Below the pieces are notes generated by a model. That model ran no database searches, was not told the DNA's origin, and worked only from the letters and a program-made list of their open reading frames with translations. Positions 43,344 through 57,025 of a stretch of DNA of 64,000 nt are shown here, one piece after another. The DNA lies in NCBI GenBank assembly GCA_030247855.1, contig JAPDRN010000032.1, positions 62,001-126,000 of the forward strand, given 5' to 3'. The DNA is from Knufia peltigerae (taxonomy: Eukaryota; Ascomycota; Eurotiomycetes; Chaetothyriales; Trichomeriaceae). Each line of letters starts with the position of its first letter. Position 1 is the first letter of the stretch. The translations under genes were made by a program, and so were the position numbers.

Positions 43344-45312
43344 CTACCTTCCACCTCCTATACTCGGCGGCGTCTCCTTCTCTCCAATAGTCATCCAGAT
43401 CTTGGTCTGCGCGATCGGATCACCACCCACGCTGTCGTCTGGGAGGTTGCCCCATGCAATCTCGCCAGAAACCGGCTCACCCCAAACGGTCCCCGTTTCA
43501 ACAACGTACTGGTCCCATGCCTTGAGCATCTCCTTGAGTTTTTCGGGGTGTGTCTCAGCGAGGTCGTTGATCTCCCCCGGGTCACTCGATAGGTTAAATA
43601 GCTCCCATCGATTCTTGCCAAATGCGTCTTCAGGCATATTGACAATCTTCCATTCTCCCTTTCGGAGCGCGGCTCTTCCAAAGAGTTCCCAGCCCATGAA
43701 TTCGTCGTCGCCGTGGATTCCTGAAACTCCGCCGGCAGCACCGCTGCTCATGAAGGGGACCCAAGATTTTCCCCGCATAGGAAAGACCTCGTGGCCCTTG
43801 TACATACCGTTGCTGCCGTTACGTGCGGGATGCTGGACGCCTGCCAGGTCAAGGAACGTGGGTGCGATGTCCATGACGGTGGCGAAAGCTGGCACCACCT
43901 TGTTCTTGGGCCATGATGGTGGGTATCGCACCACCATGGGAACTCGAATGCCGCCTTCAGTAGAATACATCTTGTACAGCCTGGATGGGGCAGTCGCCGC
44001 CTGAGCCCATCTCGGTCCATACCAAACAAACGAGTCATGGTTTCCGATGTTGTCAAGTTGATTGTTGTAGTACTTCTTCAGTACGGCAATGAGATCTTTG
44101 CCCATCAACGGATAGGATTCGAAAACCGCCCCTTCCGCACCATTGTCGGACATGAAGATGACTACTGTGTTGTCGAGTTCACCGGTCGAGTCTAGGTAAT
44201 CCATCACTTTGCCAATGTTCTGGTCCATGTTATCCACCATTCCAGCGAAACATTCCATGGACCGGCTCGATTTCTTCCTCTCCTCATCAGTCATCTCCTC
44301 CCACTCAGCGGCGTATGCGTGGGCGGTATCTTCGGCGATGACCGGGTGAGGTTTGACGTCTTGATTGATCAGCCCCAATTCTTTCAGCCGAGCCAATCGC
44401 TTCTCTCTGAGGGCACTAGGTCCATCATCGTATTGACCTCGATATCGCTCCCTATCACTCTTGCTGCACTGCAGAGGCCAATGTGGTGCAGAGAATGGGA
44501 GAAAAGCGAAGAAGGGTTGATTCATTTGCTCGGACGTGCGCTCTTGAAAGTAGTTGATGAGGTTCGAAGCGTAGTATTCCGACGAGAAGAAACCAGTGTC
44601 GTACTCATTTCCAGTGTTTGCCTGGATTACCTTGCGTGTTCCATCCTCCGCATATAAAACAGGAATTCGAACAAAGAAATCCATCGGATTCTCGAATTGA
44701 GGCTCGAACCCAAAATGGTTAGTGCAGCCCGGAAGCAAGGCAAACGAGCGGTCAAATCCCCTTTGCGAGGGGCCATTTTCAGGCTTGAGACCAAGATGCC
44801 ACTTGCCAGACATCAAGGTCAGGTAGCCCGCATCATGAAGAAGCTCTGGCAACGCAGCAACATCGTGGTCTAGCGGTGGCATGGTCAGTCAGCTGGCACC
44901 AGCCGCAGTCCGACATCTCAAAAGTACTCACTGAGGTATCCTTCGTGACCTCGTTTGTTCCAGCGGTCATAGTCATTGGCACGTTGTTCACTCATGACTC
45001 CAACACCGGCAAGGTGGTTGTCGGTGCCAGACATCAACATGGATCGAGTTGGAGAGCATGCTGCCGCTGCATGGACTTTGGAAATTTGGTAAGCTTTGAG
45101 CTGGAGCATAGAGAGAGGACTTACAGTCAGTGAACAGCATGCCCTCGCGAGCAATCCGATCGATGTTTGGCGTTGTGATCTCGGACCCAAAGCACCCGAT
45201 ATCAGAGTAGCCAAGATCTAGGAGAGATAACAGTGAGTAATTGGCCAACTATCGCCCCGGTGGGTCACGCACCATCTGCCACTATGAGCAAAAAGTTTGG
45301 TCGTTTTGTCAT
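43344..45312 (-). CDS. Arylsulfatase B paralogue (Cys-type)
   Basis: Exons 45273..45312, 45125..45217, 44932..45075 and 43344..44869 give 600 residues. N-terminus MTKRPNFLLIVAD|DLGYSDIGC carries the metal-binding Asp pair. The formylglycine signature is [16 protein letters not shown] with Cys51, and the signature exon starts right before it. Further marks are GHEGYLNHDVAALPELLHDA, LMSGKWHLGLKPENGPSQRG, PFFAFLPFSAPHWPLQCS, VVIFMSDNGAEGAVFESYPL, STEGGIRVPMVVRYPPSWP, FATVMDIAPTFLDLAGV and WELFGRAALRKGEWKIVNMP. The enzyme should be intracellular, since no signal peptide precedes the catalytic core. It is divergent from sulfatase C over a 424-bp promoter. Its first intron lies at the same codon and phase as that of sulfatase C, so the two derive from duplication. 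Confidence 0.9.
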
Positions 45313-45479
45313 CTTCTAGTTTGGATTTCAAGGCGAAGCAGGGTAAAAATGACCAGCCAATGTCGAGCTGATTGTAAATGATGCTCAGAATGGGAGAATT
45401 ACAACCAACATTAAAAGGGGTGGTGTGTGTGTCAGCCATTCCACCCACTTGGTAAAATATGTGGCACCACTAATCTCGT

Positions 45480-45491
45480 CCGTGGTATCGG
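45480..45491. promoter_or_regulatory. Candidate Zn2Cys6 binding site CCG-N6-CGG (site 1)
   Basis: CCGTGGTATCGG: everted CGG triplets with 6-bp spacing; ten of twelve bases match an inverted copy or site 2. Confidence 0.4.
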
Positions 45492-45509
45492 GTCTATTTC
45501 ATCTCTCAT

Positions 45510-45525
45510 CTCCGTGATCACGGAG
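45510..45525. promoter_or_regulatory. 16-bp perfect palindrome containing CCG-N6-CGG (site 2)
   Basis: CTCCGTGATCACGGAG reads the same on both strands. It fits a symmetric dimer-binding site for a Zn2Cys6 regulator with 6-bp spacing. Confidence 0.5.
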
Positions 45526-45736
45526 GAGAACAACTCGTCCCGCAATTAGTGAAATTGAACGGAATACCAAGGCTATTGAGAATACTCCCGACATTCCTCC
45601 CAAGACTTAACACTGGCGAAACGTCAAGTAGCTCCTCTTTACGGGTCTCTTAACCTGCCATTTGCCCCCCACGGTTTGAAAAAAGGGCAATAAGAATTCT
45701 CGGAAGTCTTGGGTCAAACTCCAGGTTCTAGACGAG

Positions 45737-47652
<1,916 letters not shown>

Positions 47653-47690
47653 GGTACAGGACATAGACCCCGATGCATATAGCCATGTAT

Positions 47691-50076
47691 TTATTCTGGC
47701 ATAAATCCAAAATCCAACATGTCCATGCTGTCGAATTCAGTGGTGAATTGGGAGCCTTCAGCTGTAAGGCCAAGGAGTTGTGGCAACTGTGAACGTTTAG
47801 CAATCACGATGTTACACATTAAGATCAATGCAAAGTGAGCAGACTTACAAAGTCAAAACCGGGCACGTTAAAAGTCGCACCGGACAAGTCGGTCTCCTGG
47901 CAGTTCTCAGTGAAGGGTGCAGCATCTCTCTGACCAAGTTCTACCAGCTTCTTCCTCCACCCAACGAGTAATAAATGTTCGGCCGTTTCCTCCGATGTCG
48001 CGGCGGGCGAAATGGTCTCTGAGGGTTGCCCAGCCCTGAACGCTTCGATATTTTCAAGGCCCTTTGCTCTCAGCTCCAATAGCCATTGGAGATTGCGTTT
48101 GAGCAATGATTGAGGTACTCCTGATTGGACATTCGTGTAGAGTGAGATGATAGAATTGAGGTCCCGCATGGCCTGGTCAACCAACGGGCTCCCTGGATTG
48201 GCAATGCAGATGGTAGCAATGGTGACAGCACCGGCAAACGCGTGATTCCAAAAGAACCAATGTCGAGTGGATATAAGTGGGAAGATGGAATGGAGAGACC
48301 GCAGATTGGCAATAAGCATGCTACTCCGCTCGATAACAGCGAGATATGCTTCGGCATACACAGATTTCGCGGGATCAGGCGCTTGTACCGCGTGAACAAA
48401 GTAAGGTCGGAACATGGATAGGATGAGTGTCGAAGCCACATCAATGAGGTCATGTGATTGAAAGACGAGCTGGAGATTGGTGGATGCAGGTGGCGTGTTC
48501 GCTTCGACTTCGGCAAGCGTTTGATATTTAGATACCATGAACATCAGCGCCGTTCGATTCCGTAATTGAAAGGGTATCGCAGACTCCACGTCGAGAATCT
48601 TGTGCCAGATCTCCCGCAATTTGTCGTAATTTGATCGAACCTTGAGGCTCTCCTGCAATGCCTCCTGGGCCAGGACAGCCATACGACAACGTTGCTTCTC
48701 AAATCCTGTACCTTGATCAAAGTCTTTGGGAAACTTGGTGTCGAACAAATCAGGATGCAGACCGCCGGGTCTATCCCAATTGCTGGAAATGAGCACATCG
48801 GTGCTATAAGCTTCCCAAAACGTCCGTCTTCTGTCCTCCAAGTCTTTTTCAGAGAGGTTCCAACTTTCTCCATCCCGGTGAAGACCCATGGCCAACATGA
48901 TTCGATTGGCCATGCCTCGTATTTGCCACGCGAGATCTCTCATCCCAGCATAGGCGGTAAACTTGGACATCAGACTCAGTGTCTGGACTGTAGTCAGAGA
49001 GTTATGGACGAGAAATTTGCCGGACACCAGACATTCTTGGGACAGCTTGTAGAAGCACCTAGAGGCAGGATCATCGGCGGCGACCTCCATGTTTAACATT
49101 GACCCAAGAGCAAGTACAATGTATACCAAGGCCAAACGCTGGAACGCCATACTTTGCTGCTCTGGGATAGTACCAGCTAGGTCGTACAGCCAGTCAAGAA
49201 TGCTCGAAAGGTCACTTTCGAGGATCGGAGATCCGTTCCAGGCAATGTGCCGCTGGAAACAACTGATAAGATATGCCACTTCATCTTTGGGCGGAAGGCG
49301 CTCCCAAAGAGCAGAAAATTCTCCAGGTTGGTGGATATGAAAGGGGAACCCCTCAGAGGCTTGGAGGCGTGTTGGAGATGGAGGGCGTGTCTCTAGATAA
49401 CCATTGATTTCCTGTAACGTTTCAGTTGAGATTAGCAGAGGTGGCCAAGAAATGTCATGTCTGGATGTAGGTCTGGCAAGTCAGGCACGTGAACGGCGGT
49501 GATATAACTTACATCTCTAAGCCACTGGAAACTGGCCGACTGGCCAATGAACTTGGATCTGCCATCGGAATTCATCACCAGGGTGCCAACATCGGGCGTC
49601 TGGTCTGGCGCATCCAACGTGGGAGCAATGCCAGTTGTCCCATCTACAATCTGGGGATTGATCATGGCCTGATCTGGAGTCGGAGAAACAGTAACATCGT
49701 GAGATGGTGCAGACGATTGGGCCTGTTCTTCAAGCTGCAACACACGGCGGCGGATGTTTTTGAAGCTACCAAGAGTTTGTTGAGGGCAGAAATGAGCACA
49801 GCCTCGCCGGATGCAATTGCCGCACGGTACTGCATCAGTGAGATTAGAGGTACCAACAGGCGAAAGAACAACTCACCTTGGCGATCGCATTTGATTTTCA
49901 ACCTTCGACATTCTGAATCACGTTAGCTGATCGTTGAAGAGGGTACAAGTGGTGTGGGCTAGTCATTTGCCTGCACAGTTTAGACTCGGTCTTGGTCGTT
50001 TGATATGCTTATACTTGGGTTTTGCGTTGCCCGTACCATCTGAAATCTGGGACGGAGGTGGAGGTGTCATTGTCAT
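47691..50076 (-). CDS. Zn2Cys6 transcription factor at the end of the sulfatase cluster
   Basis: Exons 49971..50076, 49877..49912, 49513..49829, 47849..49411 and 47691..47786 give 705 residues. The first intron must start with GC (GCAG|GCAAAT) to join SLNCA to ECRRLKIKCDRQ. The cluster then reads C34-x2-C37-x6-C44-x5-C50-x2-C53, ending in RRGCAHFCP, with a following KNIRRRVLQLEEQAQ that starts a coiled-coil dimerisation helix. The middle homology region has DEVAYLISCFQRHIAW, RLALVYIVLALGSMLN, WQIRGMANRIMLAMGLHRDG, DLEDRRRTFWEAYSTDVLI and SNWDRPGGLHPDLFDTKFPK. A short acidic/hydrophobic last exon ends MDMLDFGFMPE, a plausible activation tip. Target genes are not known. Confidence 0.85.
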
Positions 50077-51082
50077 CCATTCGGGCCTGTGGATGAGTAT
50101 CTACCGGCGACAATCGAGGGAAGAAATGCAGCCGGACATCCCGAGGTCAGGGCCCGAATTGATGTAGTGAAATGAAGCCGCGAGGCTCTGGCCTATGAAT
50201 TGATGGCGAACAGAGAAGGCTACCTACCCCCGGGGTTGTAGTGGCGAGAATGTGAATTAGATGATTGCCTCACACGAAGTTGACAGGATCTGGCCGACCT
50301 CGGTACGTCACATCACGTAGACCACTGTAGCATTCGGAAAAAGTCTACTTCGGAAATCGATACCCGGTTCTTTACTACGTCGCAGTTACGAGGTCTAATG
50401 GGTTCACCATGCCGTTGATCTGGAGTGTCCTCAATTGTTACTTGGACAGCACTACGCCAGCTGGTTCGGGATCTCGAAGGAGTCGGGAATGCTCAAGTTC
50501 AATAGCTGAGGCTGAGTCAGGGACAAAACGGTAGTAGTCATTGTTCAGCCACGCAGCAGTGCAATGATTCAGCGGGGACCCACAAACCCCAAAAGATCGA
50601 TGTCAGGCGACTTTGACCGAGTCAGTTCATTCTTTCTCACCATGTTCAGCCCTTCCTTCTTTTTCGACCTTTGATGCTACGCCAGGTCCAAAGCATTCCC
50701 ACCTTCCACTGGTCAGCACCGTAGCTAACAATTTCACACCGTCCCTCGCAGAGCAAACGACTGGGGTAAAGGAAAAGAAGTTTGAACCGGCTCTGGACTA
50801 GATCGCATCGACGAAACGTAAACCCCTATGGAACCGCCGTAGACGCTGTCAATATAGTATGAATTGCTTTTCGTGTGTCAGACAGCTTTGATTTTAGGGA
50901 CATACATCTATGGTGCCATATCAGAAGCCCTACTGGATTTGAACAAGTCAACTCCTTCCCCTACACTCGCAAGACTAACACGATTTTCTTCTACCATGTA
51001 GTGTCCGAACAATCTCAGCCTATACATTTCGAGAAAAGGCGTTCGCTTCAAATGCTTTGCCGTCTTTTCTATATCCGACGTC
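50077..51082. other. Intergenic region between the two clusters
   Basis: 1.0 kb: promoter of the Zn2Cys6 regulator on one side and 3' flank of the AtuA-like gene on the other. I see no gene and no CCG-N6-CGG element. This is the natural border between the sulfatase cluster and the oxygenase cluster. Confidence 0.45.
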
Positions 51083-53168
51083 TCACACTCTACCTCTCTC
51101 TAGGAACCTGACCGGGATATCCAAGATCTTGGCTCGAATGTATTCGCAACAGTTTTTCCCCAGACAATCGTATCCACTAGTGGCTGTATATCCTCGCTCA
51201 AGGTGGTCGACGAGGTGGAAGTGGACTGCCCGAATGCCTGGCATTTCGCATCGCTCTATCCGGCCGCCCTTGTAATCTTTTGCGAGCAGCTGTTTCATCT
51301 TTTCGGTCGTCAGAATTGTGCGTAACCAATCCCATTCGTCATCACGACGGACAAAGATTCCAACATTGCAGTTGGAAGATTTGTCACCAGATCGTCCGTA
51401 CGCGATATATCCTAAAGGAGCTGGTTTTGTAGGCCCAAATTGAGTCAAGTCCGCAGGAGACCTAGTGTCGCTTGATTGTTGCTGGCCTGGGGGATATTCC
51501 TTGGTCAAGAGAGGCGGTTCTATTCTGACCGACTCACCGTTTGGGAAATGGGCAAGTTCCTTGACAAGCTTTTGATTGATCAATGTGGGAAAATATTCGA
51601 AGAACGGCTTTCCAATGGCTTGTCGCATGTCGATAGCCATCGTTGAGCCGGGATAGCCTTGAAGAAGATTCTCAACGCAGTAACGGGCGAAGGAGCCTCT
51701 GTCAGATTCGACCAGTCCTCCAGCAGAAAGTATCTCTGGTGTTCTTGATTGTGCGAATATACGCATGTCAACAGTTGCTTCGTCTTGACTTTGAGGGTCT
51801 TCTGCAACCACTCCAGCCATTGTGAAACTGAGGCATGAGAACTTCTTGACGTTTCCCCCCATTGCCGCCAGCGTTTGTCTTTTGACCATCTCGAATTTTT
51901 CTTGAATATCTAAGCCGGTTAGATAGAAGTGAAACTCAGCCTGATATCCCCCTTTGGCTGTGATTCCAACCCGTGTCGTGGACGGAGGTGGAAGTCCTGC
52001 AGCAATGATCAGCCTCTCTCAATATTGTCGGTCACGCAATCCGTATAGATGCATATGACAAGCCTATGCGAACCCTTGAGCTTACCTTTGACACCCGATA
52101 CCTTAACCTCATTTTTTCCAACGCTCTTGACGCGAATCGACTCAATATTGGCAGTGACATCGGAGTTGTAGTAGTTTAATCCCTGAATCTCATACAAAAG
52201 TTGGCTTGTAATTGTCTCTGGCGATACGAGACCGTCCCGCCCCCTTTCCATGGTGATGATAGCCTCCCCTTTATGGTCAATGTGTGCAATAGGGTATCCC
52301 ATATCTGTGTCATCAACACCTAGCTGTTTAAAGCCAGAAAAATATCCACCAGTCGCGTATGTGCTGCATTCGATGATGTGTCCAATCATCAAAGTGCCTC
52401 CTAGCTCATCCAGGTTGTCTCTCGTCCACCCGTGCCAGTACATTGCCGGACCAACGCAGACAGAAGCATCAGCCACTCGGCCACATATCACGATATCTGC
52501 TCCAGCGCTGAACACTGCAGCGATGCCGCTCCCTCCGAGGTAGCACTGAGCACATATCGGCTCCAGACCCCAGTCATTCAAGGATTCGCCTGTGGAAAGA
52601 TTCACGAATTTCTGCCCTGCTCAGTCGTGAGAATTAGGAACCAGCAGTCTGCCAAATAAGAACCGAATGACTCATCAACTCACCATTCTTAATCAGATCG
52701 AATACGGTTTCAGTTATGTCGTCGCCGTCGACATAACCTACTGAGAGATTGATACCGTGCTGTTTGATAAGATCTTGGACAGCAGAGGCCAATCCCTCAA
52801 CATCGCTGCCGCCGGCATTCACACAGAGTTTGATCCCTTTCTTTGCTAAATCTGGCAGTGCTGGTTCAAGTTGCTCAAGGAAATATGGTTCGTAGCCTTT
52901 CCCCACTAGAGATCCTTCATTTTTTCCGTACCTATCTGCTCCTCGAAGCGTCATACTCGCCTCAGACATCCAGTCTCCGACAATGAAGTCCAATTCTTCG
53001 TTCTTCGCCAGGTCATGTATCGCCCGTTTCCTGTCGTAGACTCCTGTGGTTTGACGTTGGCATACATAATGCAACTTGCATACGTTGATGATAGTCCGAC
53101 ACCTTACCTCCGGAAGCCCCCGCTATGCGGACCGGGCGCCGCTGGACGCCATTCATTGTCGCTGTCAT
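51083..53168 (-). CDS. AtuA-like protein (DUF1446, acyclic terpene utilisation family)
   Basis: Exons 53108..53168, 52684..53043, 52086..52616 and 51083..51996 give 621 residues with consistent phases. The start MTATMNGVQRRPVRIAGASGG leads into VYDRKRAIHDLAKNEELDFI and VGDWMSEASMTLRGADRYG. Other family blocks are IKLCVNAGGSDVEGLASAVQ, SVGYVDGDDITETVFDLIKN, CAQCYLGGSGIAAVFSAGAD, IVICGRVADASVCVGPAMYW and GHIIECSTYATGGYFSGF. The C-terminal third (GYIAYGRSGDKSSNCNVGIF) is the small ferredoxin-like domain often fused in fungi. In Pseudomonas, AtuA belongs to the citronellol/geraniol degradation operon, but its reaction is not established. It is divergent from a P450. Confidence 0.85.
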
Positions 53169-53902
53169 GGTGTTTCAAGAATGGCTTTGGACTTCTCCAA
53201 ATACGTTCTGCGGTGTGGAAGAAGATATTTCTATCGATTCTCTGGGTTGGTAAATCTTTGTGTGGGTAGCGTATTTGAAGGTATGAACCAGCCAGAAGTG
53301 GTCATAAGAAGACTTACAGTTCGATTAATCCACACTTATGAATGGGATCGCTTGTACAGCAACAGAGAAACAACTCGCACAACATGACTCAGGCTGGTGG
53401 TCCTGAATCGGAAGATCATATCGACGTTGCAATAAGGGTTCTGGAGTTGCCGTGACCCGGCCTGAGCCTGCAATATATCATTGAAATACTTTGCTCTGTT
53501 AGAATATCTCACATCAATGTCCTCTATGAATGTGATTGCTATTAAATCACTCGGTCCAAAACCGCATTGGGCCTCTAAGTAGAGAACTTCTTCAATTAGT
53601 CTAATCTATCTTGATTCGATGACAGGCAGTTGTATCGTTGCAGAACGTAGTGTTAGTCATGTATATTCCTGACGACCACACAATGACTCAGGTCATTGGC
53701 AATCCGGGCGGCAATGCTTGCCATCGCATTCACGCGCTAAGACACATCTAGCACTATTCTTATACCCTGAGTCAGTGCACGAAGGCGAATCAAAATGGGA
53801 CCCCATCTCATAGCAGATATTACACATCTCCTGAAATCTGATGTTCATCTCTTACTGTAACTTCCAAACATTGTCTTTCTCTATCGCTGAACAACACAGT
53901 GG
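53169..53902. promoter_or_regulatory. Divergent promoter of AtuA-like gene and P450
   Basis: 734 bp. It carries an inverted CGG-N7-CCG (CGGTCCAAAACCG) at 53552-53564 that could bind a Zn2Cys6 dimer, followed at once by CATTGG (a reverse CCAAT). Otherwise nothing is recognised. Confidence 0.45.
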
Positions 53903-55841
53903 ATGCTTTTGACCATGAATACAGCCGTGAAAAGCTTCCAAGATAGGATAGCGATGGCCATAGGCCTCCCCGTTGTTACAGTATGAGCCATTGGCACTTT
54001 TTCTGTCTTGGAGACATTGCTGACGAAGCAAGATATTGGTCTACACGGTCTTCCTTGCAATATACAGATTGTATTTCCACCCTCTTGCGAGATTCCCGGG
54101 ACCAAAGATCAATGCAATCACCTCGGTGAGTCAAAGGCCCACGGCTAAGCAAGTTCACTTGCTGAAAATTTCCAGATCCCGGGCATCCTTGCACTCCTCA
54201 AAGGCCGGCTGCCAATGGAAAACAAAGTGCTACACGATAAGTACGGTCCTGTCGTCAGAGTCTCGCCGAATGAATTGTCTTTCAACACTTCAGGGGCTTG
54301 GAATGACATCTACGGTCATAGACCAGGCCACAAGAATTTCCACAAGAGTCCTATTCATGTTGGAGCAGTGGATCCACTCCCTAACGCCAGCACGCTCACC
54401 ATGGCTGATGATGACACACATGCCCGGCAGAGACGAGCTTTATCTCATGCATTTAGCCAACAAGCCCTCTTGGAACAGGAGGACATTTTGCTCGTCTATG
54501 TCAACTTGTTCATCAAAAAGCTTGGTGAGATGTGCGACCAAGACGAGCCATTCAATCTCGTAAACTGGTATAATTTCACGACATTTGACATAATAGGAGA
54601 CCTTGCTTTTGGAGAATCTTTTGGTTGTCTCGATAAAGGTAATGTCACGTCCATCCCGACATCTATCATGAGGTGTCGCTAACAGTGCACGATGAAAAGG
54701 CCAGTTCCACGAATGGGTCGCCCTCATCTACGAGACTGTAAAGGCTGGTGCAATGGAGCAGGCTACTAGGCGCTTCGCCGAGCCAGGTTCGACCATTCAA
54801 AATTTCCTCGTAAACTTCATACCAAAAGAGAAGCGAGCCCGGCGCCGTGATCATCTGAAATGGAGTCAAGACAAAGTCCTCAGGTGTGTTTATCAAGTGT
54901 ATCGGTGTGGATAGACGAGTTGACGGTAGCCACACGAGACAGACGTTTAGAAAACAGCAAGCTACAGCATAAGGATTTCGTATGGTATATCCTCGATCAG
55001 CAAAAGCGCGGGACAATCTCGCAAAATGAAGTAATTGTGAATGGTGCATTGTTCATGTAGGTAGCCTGGTCAACAGAGTAGCCCTTACTAACGCATCGAA
55101 GTGTTGCAGGAAGTGAAACAACTGCAAACGAACTGTCAGGCTTGACAGCCCGACTTCTCAAGAATCCTAGAGTGTACAAAAAGCTAGCCACTGAGATCCG
55201 AAGCGCATTTAAAAGCGAGGACGAAGTTACAAACGACGGGCTTTCCAAACTCCCTTATCTCGCTGCTTGCCTTTCTGAAGGCCTTCGTATCCATCCACCT
55301 CTTCCCACAGCGCTGATGCGACAGGTTCCCAAAGATGGAGATACAATTGATGGCCACTGGTAAGTGACGGGATTCTTAGGGCTCTTGTGCAATGTCGACT
55401 CTCGGCTGACCACTGGATCCATGACAGGGTTCCTGGAGGTGTTCACGTTGGTGTATGTGCATGGGCAGCGACTCATAGCCCCGATAATTTCAAAAGCCCT
55501 GACGAGTTCATTCCTGAGCGCTGGATGGATGACGAGTGGGAAGGAGACGATAAGAAAGCTAGTCAGCCGTTCTCGACAGGACCGAGAGGATGCATAGGAA
55601 GACAGTAAGACTTTCCCACTCTCCATTATATGAGCTAGCCGACGACTAAATTGATTGCTCGTCCAGCCTTTCTTACATGGAGATGCGCTTGATTCTAGGC
55701 CGTCTTCTTTGGAATTTTGATGTGGTAACGTATGATGGGCTACCACAATGGTCTCCTGAGGGTGAGATGAAACACATGAAGGCTTATAACACCTGGGAGA
55801 AGCCTGAATTAAACGTGATTTTGAGACGAGTTCAAAGATAA
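53903..55841 (+). CDS. Cytochrome P450 monooxygenase
   Basis: Eight exons: 53903..53980, 54033..54125, 54176..54638, 54700..54883, 54943..55056, 55102..55359, 55428..55604 and 55667..55841; 513 residues. An in-frame ATG at 53915 is an alternative start. A membrane anchor (LPVVTILVYTVFLAIYRLYF) precedes the proline-rich HPLARFPGPK. Then come ADDDTHARQRRALSHAFSQQ (helix C), AGSETTANELSG (I-helix, A-G-x-E-T-T), the K-helix E-x-x-R in ACLSEGLRIHPP, FIPERWMDDEW, and the haem loop FSTGPRGCIGR with Cys at about 452. The order TALMRQVPKDGDTIDGHWVP resembles the CYP65/isotrichodermin-hydroxylase-like clade, but that is only a similarity. It probably hydroxylates a terpenoid or other lipophilic substrate. 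Confidence 0.9.
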
Positions 55842-55924
55842 GTAGCGATATCTACGATAAAGGTGATGAAGTGTTGAATTTTCATAGTGACGGGCAAACT
55901 TGGAAGCAGCGCATCTGGGCCATT

Positions 55925-56446
55925 CTAGCGACACATACACTTACTGCTACCAAGTCTTCTGGGTCCAGCACTACCCTCGTCCTCTGATTCTTCCTCACAT
56001 GCAAACTTGAGGTCCAGAGAACAACTATATAGTTTGACATCCTTCTTTAAGAAGTTCAGGTACATCCTCAACCTTTCACCTGTTTCTTGGTCGTAGACTT
56101 GATAGTTTGCTGTTTGTGCTCCGTGTCGCGACGCTAACCAGCTCAAGGTGGCAGAGATAGTAGCATCCTCATCGAAGAGGATCTTACCAACATCCCCAAT
56201 GAGACGCTGCACAAGGTCCCGTAGGTTGACATTGTGTTGCACGAGACGTGGCATCGCATCTTGAATGGTCGACTGATAACCATCACACCAAGTGAAGAGA
56301 ATTCCAGTTGCAGGGCTTCTGCCTGGGCCTGCTCGATGAATGACGAAAGGGCGGACGGCATCTTGGATGCGTGGCATTCCCCTATTCCCATTCGAAACAT
56401 GAGAATGAACGATGGTTATGGACAAGGGATACACCTCCTCTCGCAT
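55925..56446 (-). CDS. Hypothetical protein
   Basis: A 173-codon minus-strand frame with ATG at 56446. The sequence is globular in composition (DLVQRLIGDVGKILFDED, TISATLSWLASRHGAQTANY, RLRMYLNFLKKDVKLYSCSL) and ends in an acidic then basic tail. I recognise no family. It may be a separate gene or the last exon of one that includes the frame at 56634-56957. Confidence 0.4.
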   Translation of the reverse strand: MREEVYPLSITIVHSHVSNGNRGMPRIQDAVRPFVIHRAGPGRSPATGILFTWCDGYQSTIQDAMPRLVQHNVNLRDLVQRLIGDVGKILFDEDATISATLSWLASRHGAQTANYQVYDQETGERLRMYLNFLKKDVKLYSCSLDLKFACEEESEDEGSAGPRRLGSSKCMCR

Positions 56447-56633
56447 GGGGCATGCCAGTCTGCAAAAAATAGCTCAGCCAATCTCTCGGAACTAGGCTTG
56501 ATACTCATTTACCCATATATCCTATATGGACAGGTTTGAGATGTTGATGGAGTCAATCTAAATCTCCTGAGACTCAGGTACAGATCTTCCCATGAGATGA
56601 GAGCGTTACACTCCAATTCAATGTTTGGTGGAA

Positions 56634-56957
56634 TCATGCACATAATGTAGCGCAGCATATACTAGCCAGAGTGTTTCTGAATGAGTCAAGGGCCATCAAG
56701 GCGCCTGGTAAAGCTTCGATAAGAGCGTGCTGAAAGCTGTCTGATCTCAGGCCTTCAAGATATATATCTCCTACTACAATTGTTCTACCTGACTTGGATT
56801 GTTGTGAGGCAGTAGCGCCGGGCCTCGGCTCAGTGTAGCCGTGGCCCGTGGTTCCTAACACTTCCGCTACACACTTTCCGAGGTTTACTTGCACGAGATG
56901 CTGAAGACTACACATTGCATCAACTTCAGGTTTCCACATAGTGTCCAAGACAAGCAT
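56634..56957 (-). CDS. Hypothetical protein or exon
   Basis: A 107-codon frame from ATG 56957 (MLVLDTMWKPEVDAMC ...), open upstream to about 57029. It contains QHLVQVNLGKCVAEVLGTTG and GRTIVVGDIYLEGLRSD. No family was recognised. It starts just after the stop of the bZIP gene on the same strand and could form one gene with the frame at 55925-56446. Confidence 0.33.
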   Translation of the reverse strand: MLVLDTMWKPEVDAMCSLQHLVQVNLGKCVAEVLGTTGHGYTEPRPGATASQQSKSGRTIVVGDIYLEGLRSDSFQHALIEALPGALMALDSFRNTLASICCATLCA

Positions 56958-57025
56958 TAGATAGCTCTGTCCCCGGAAGTGGAAAACGCAACGTGATACC
57001 CAGCCTAATGATGACGGTAGAAGCT

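Larger units (their letters stand above)
45313..45736. promoter_or_regulatory. Shared divergent promoter of sulfatases B and C
   Basis: 424 bp between two divergent sulfatase start codons. It carries two CCG-N6-CGG elements with centres 32 bp apart: CCGTGGTATCGG (45480-45491) and CCGTGATCACGG (45512-45523). The second lies inside a 16-bp perfect palindrome. The pair sits near the middle, about 170-255 bp from either start. Confidence 0.6.
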
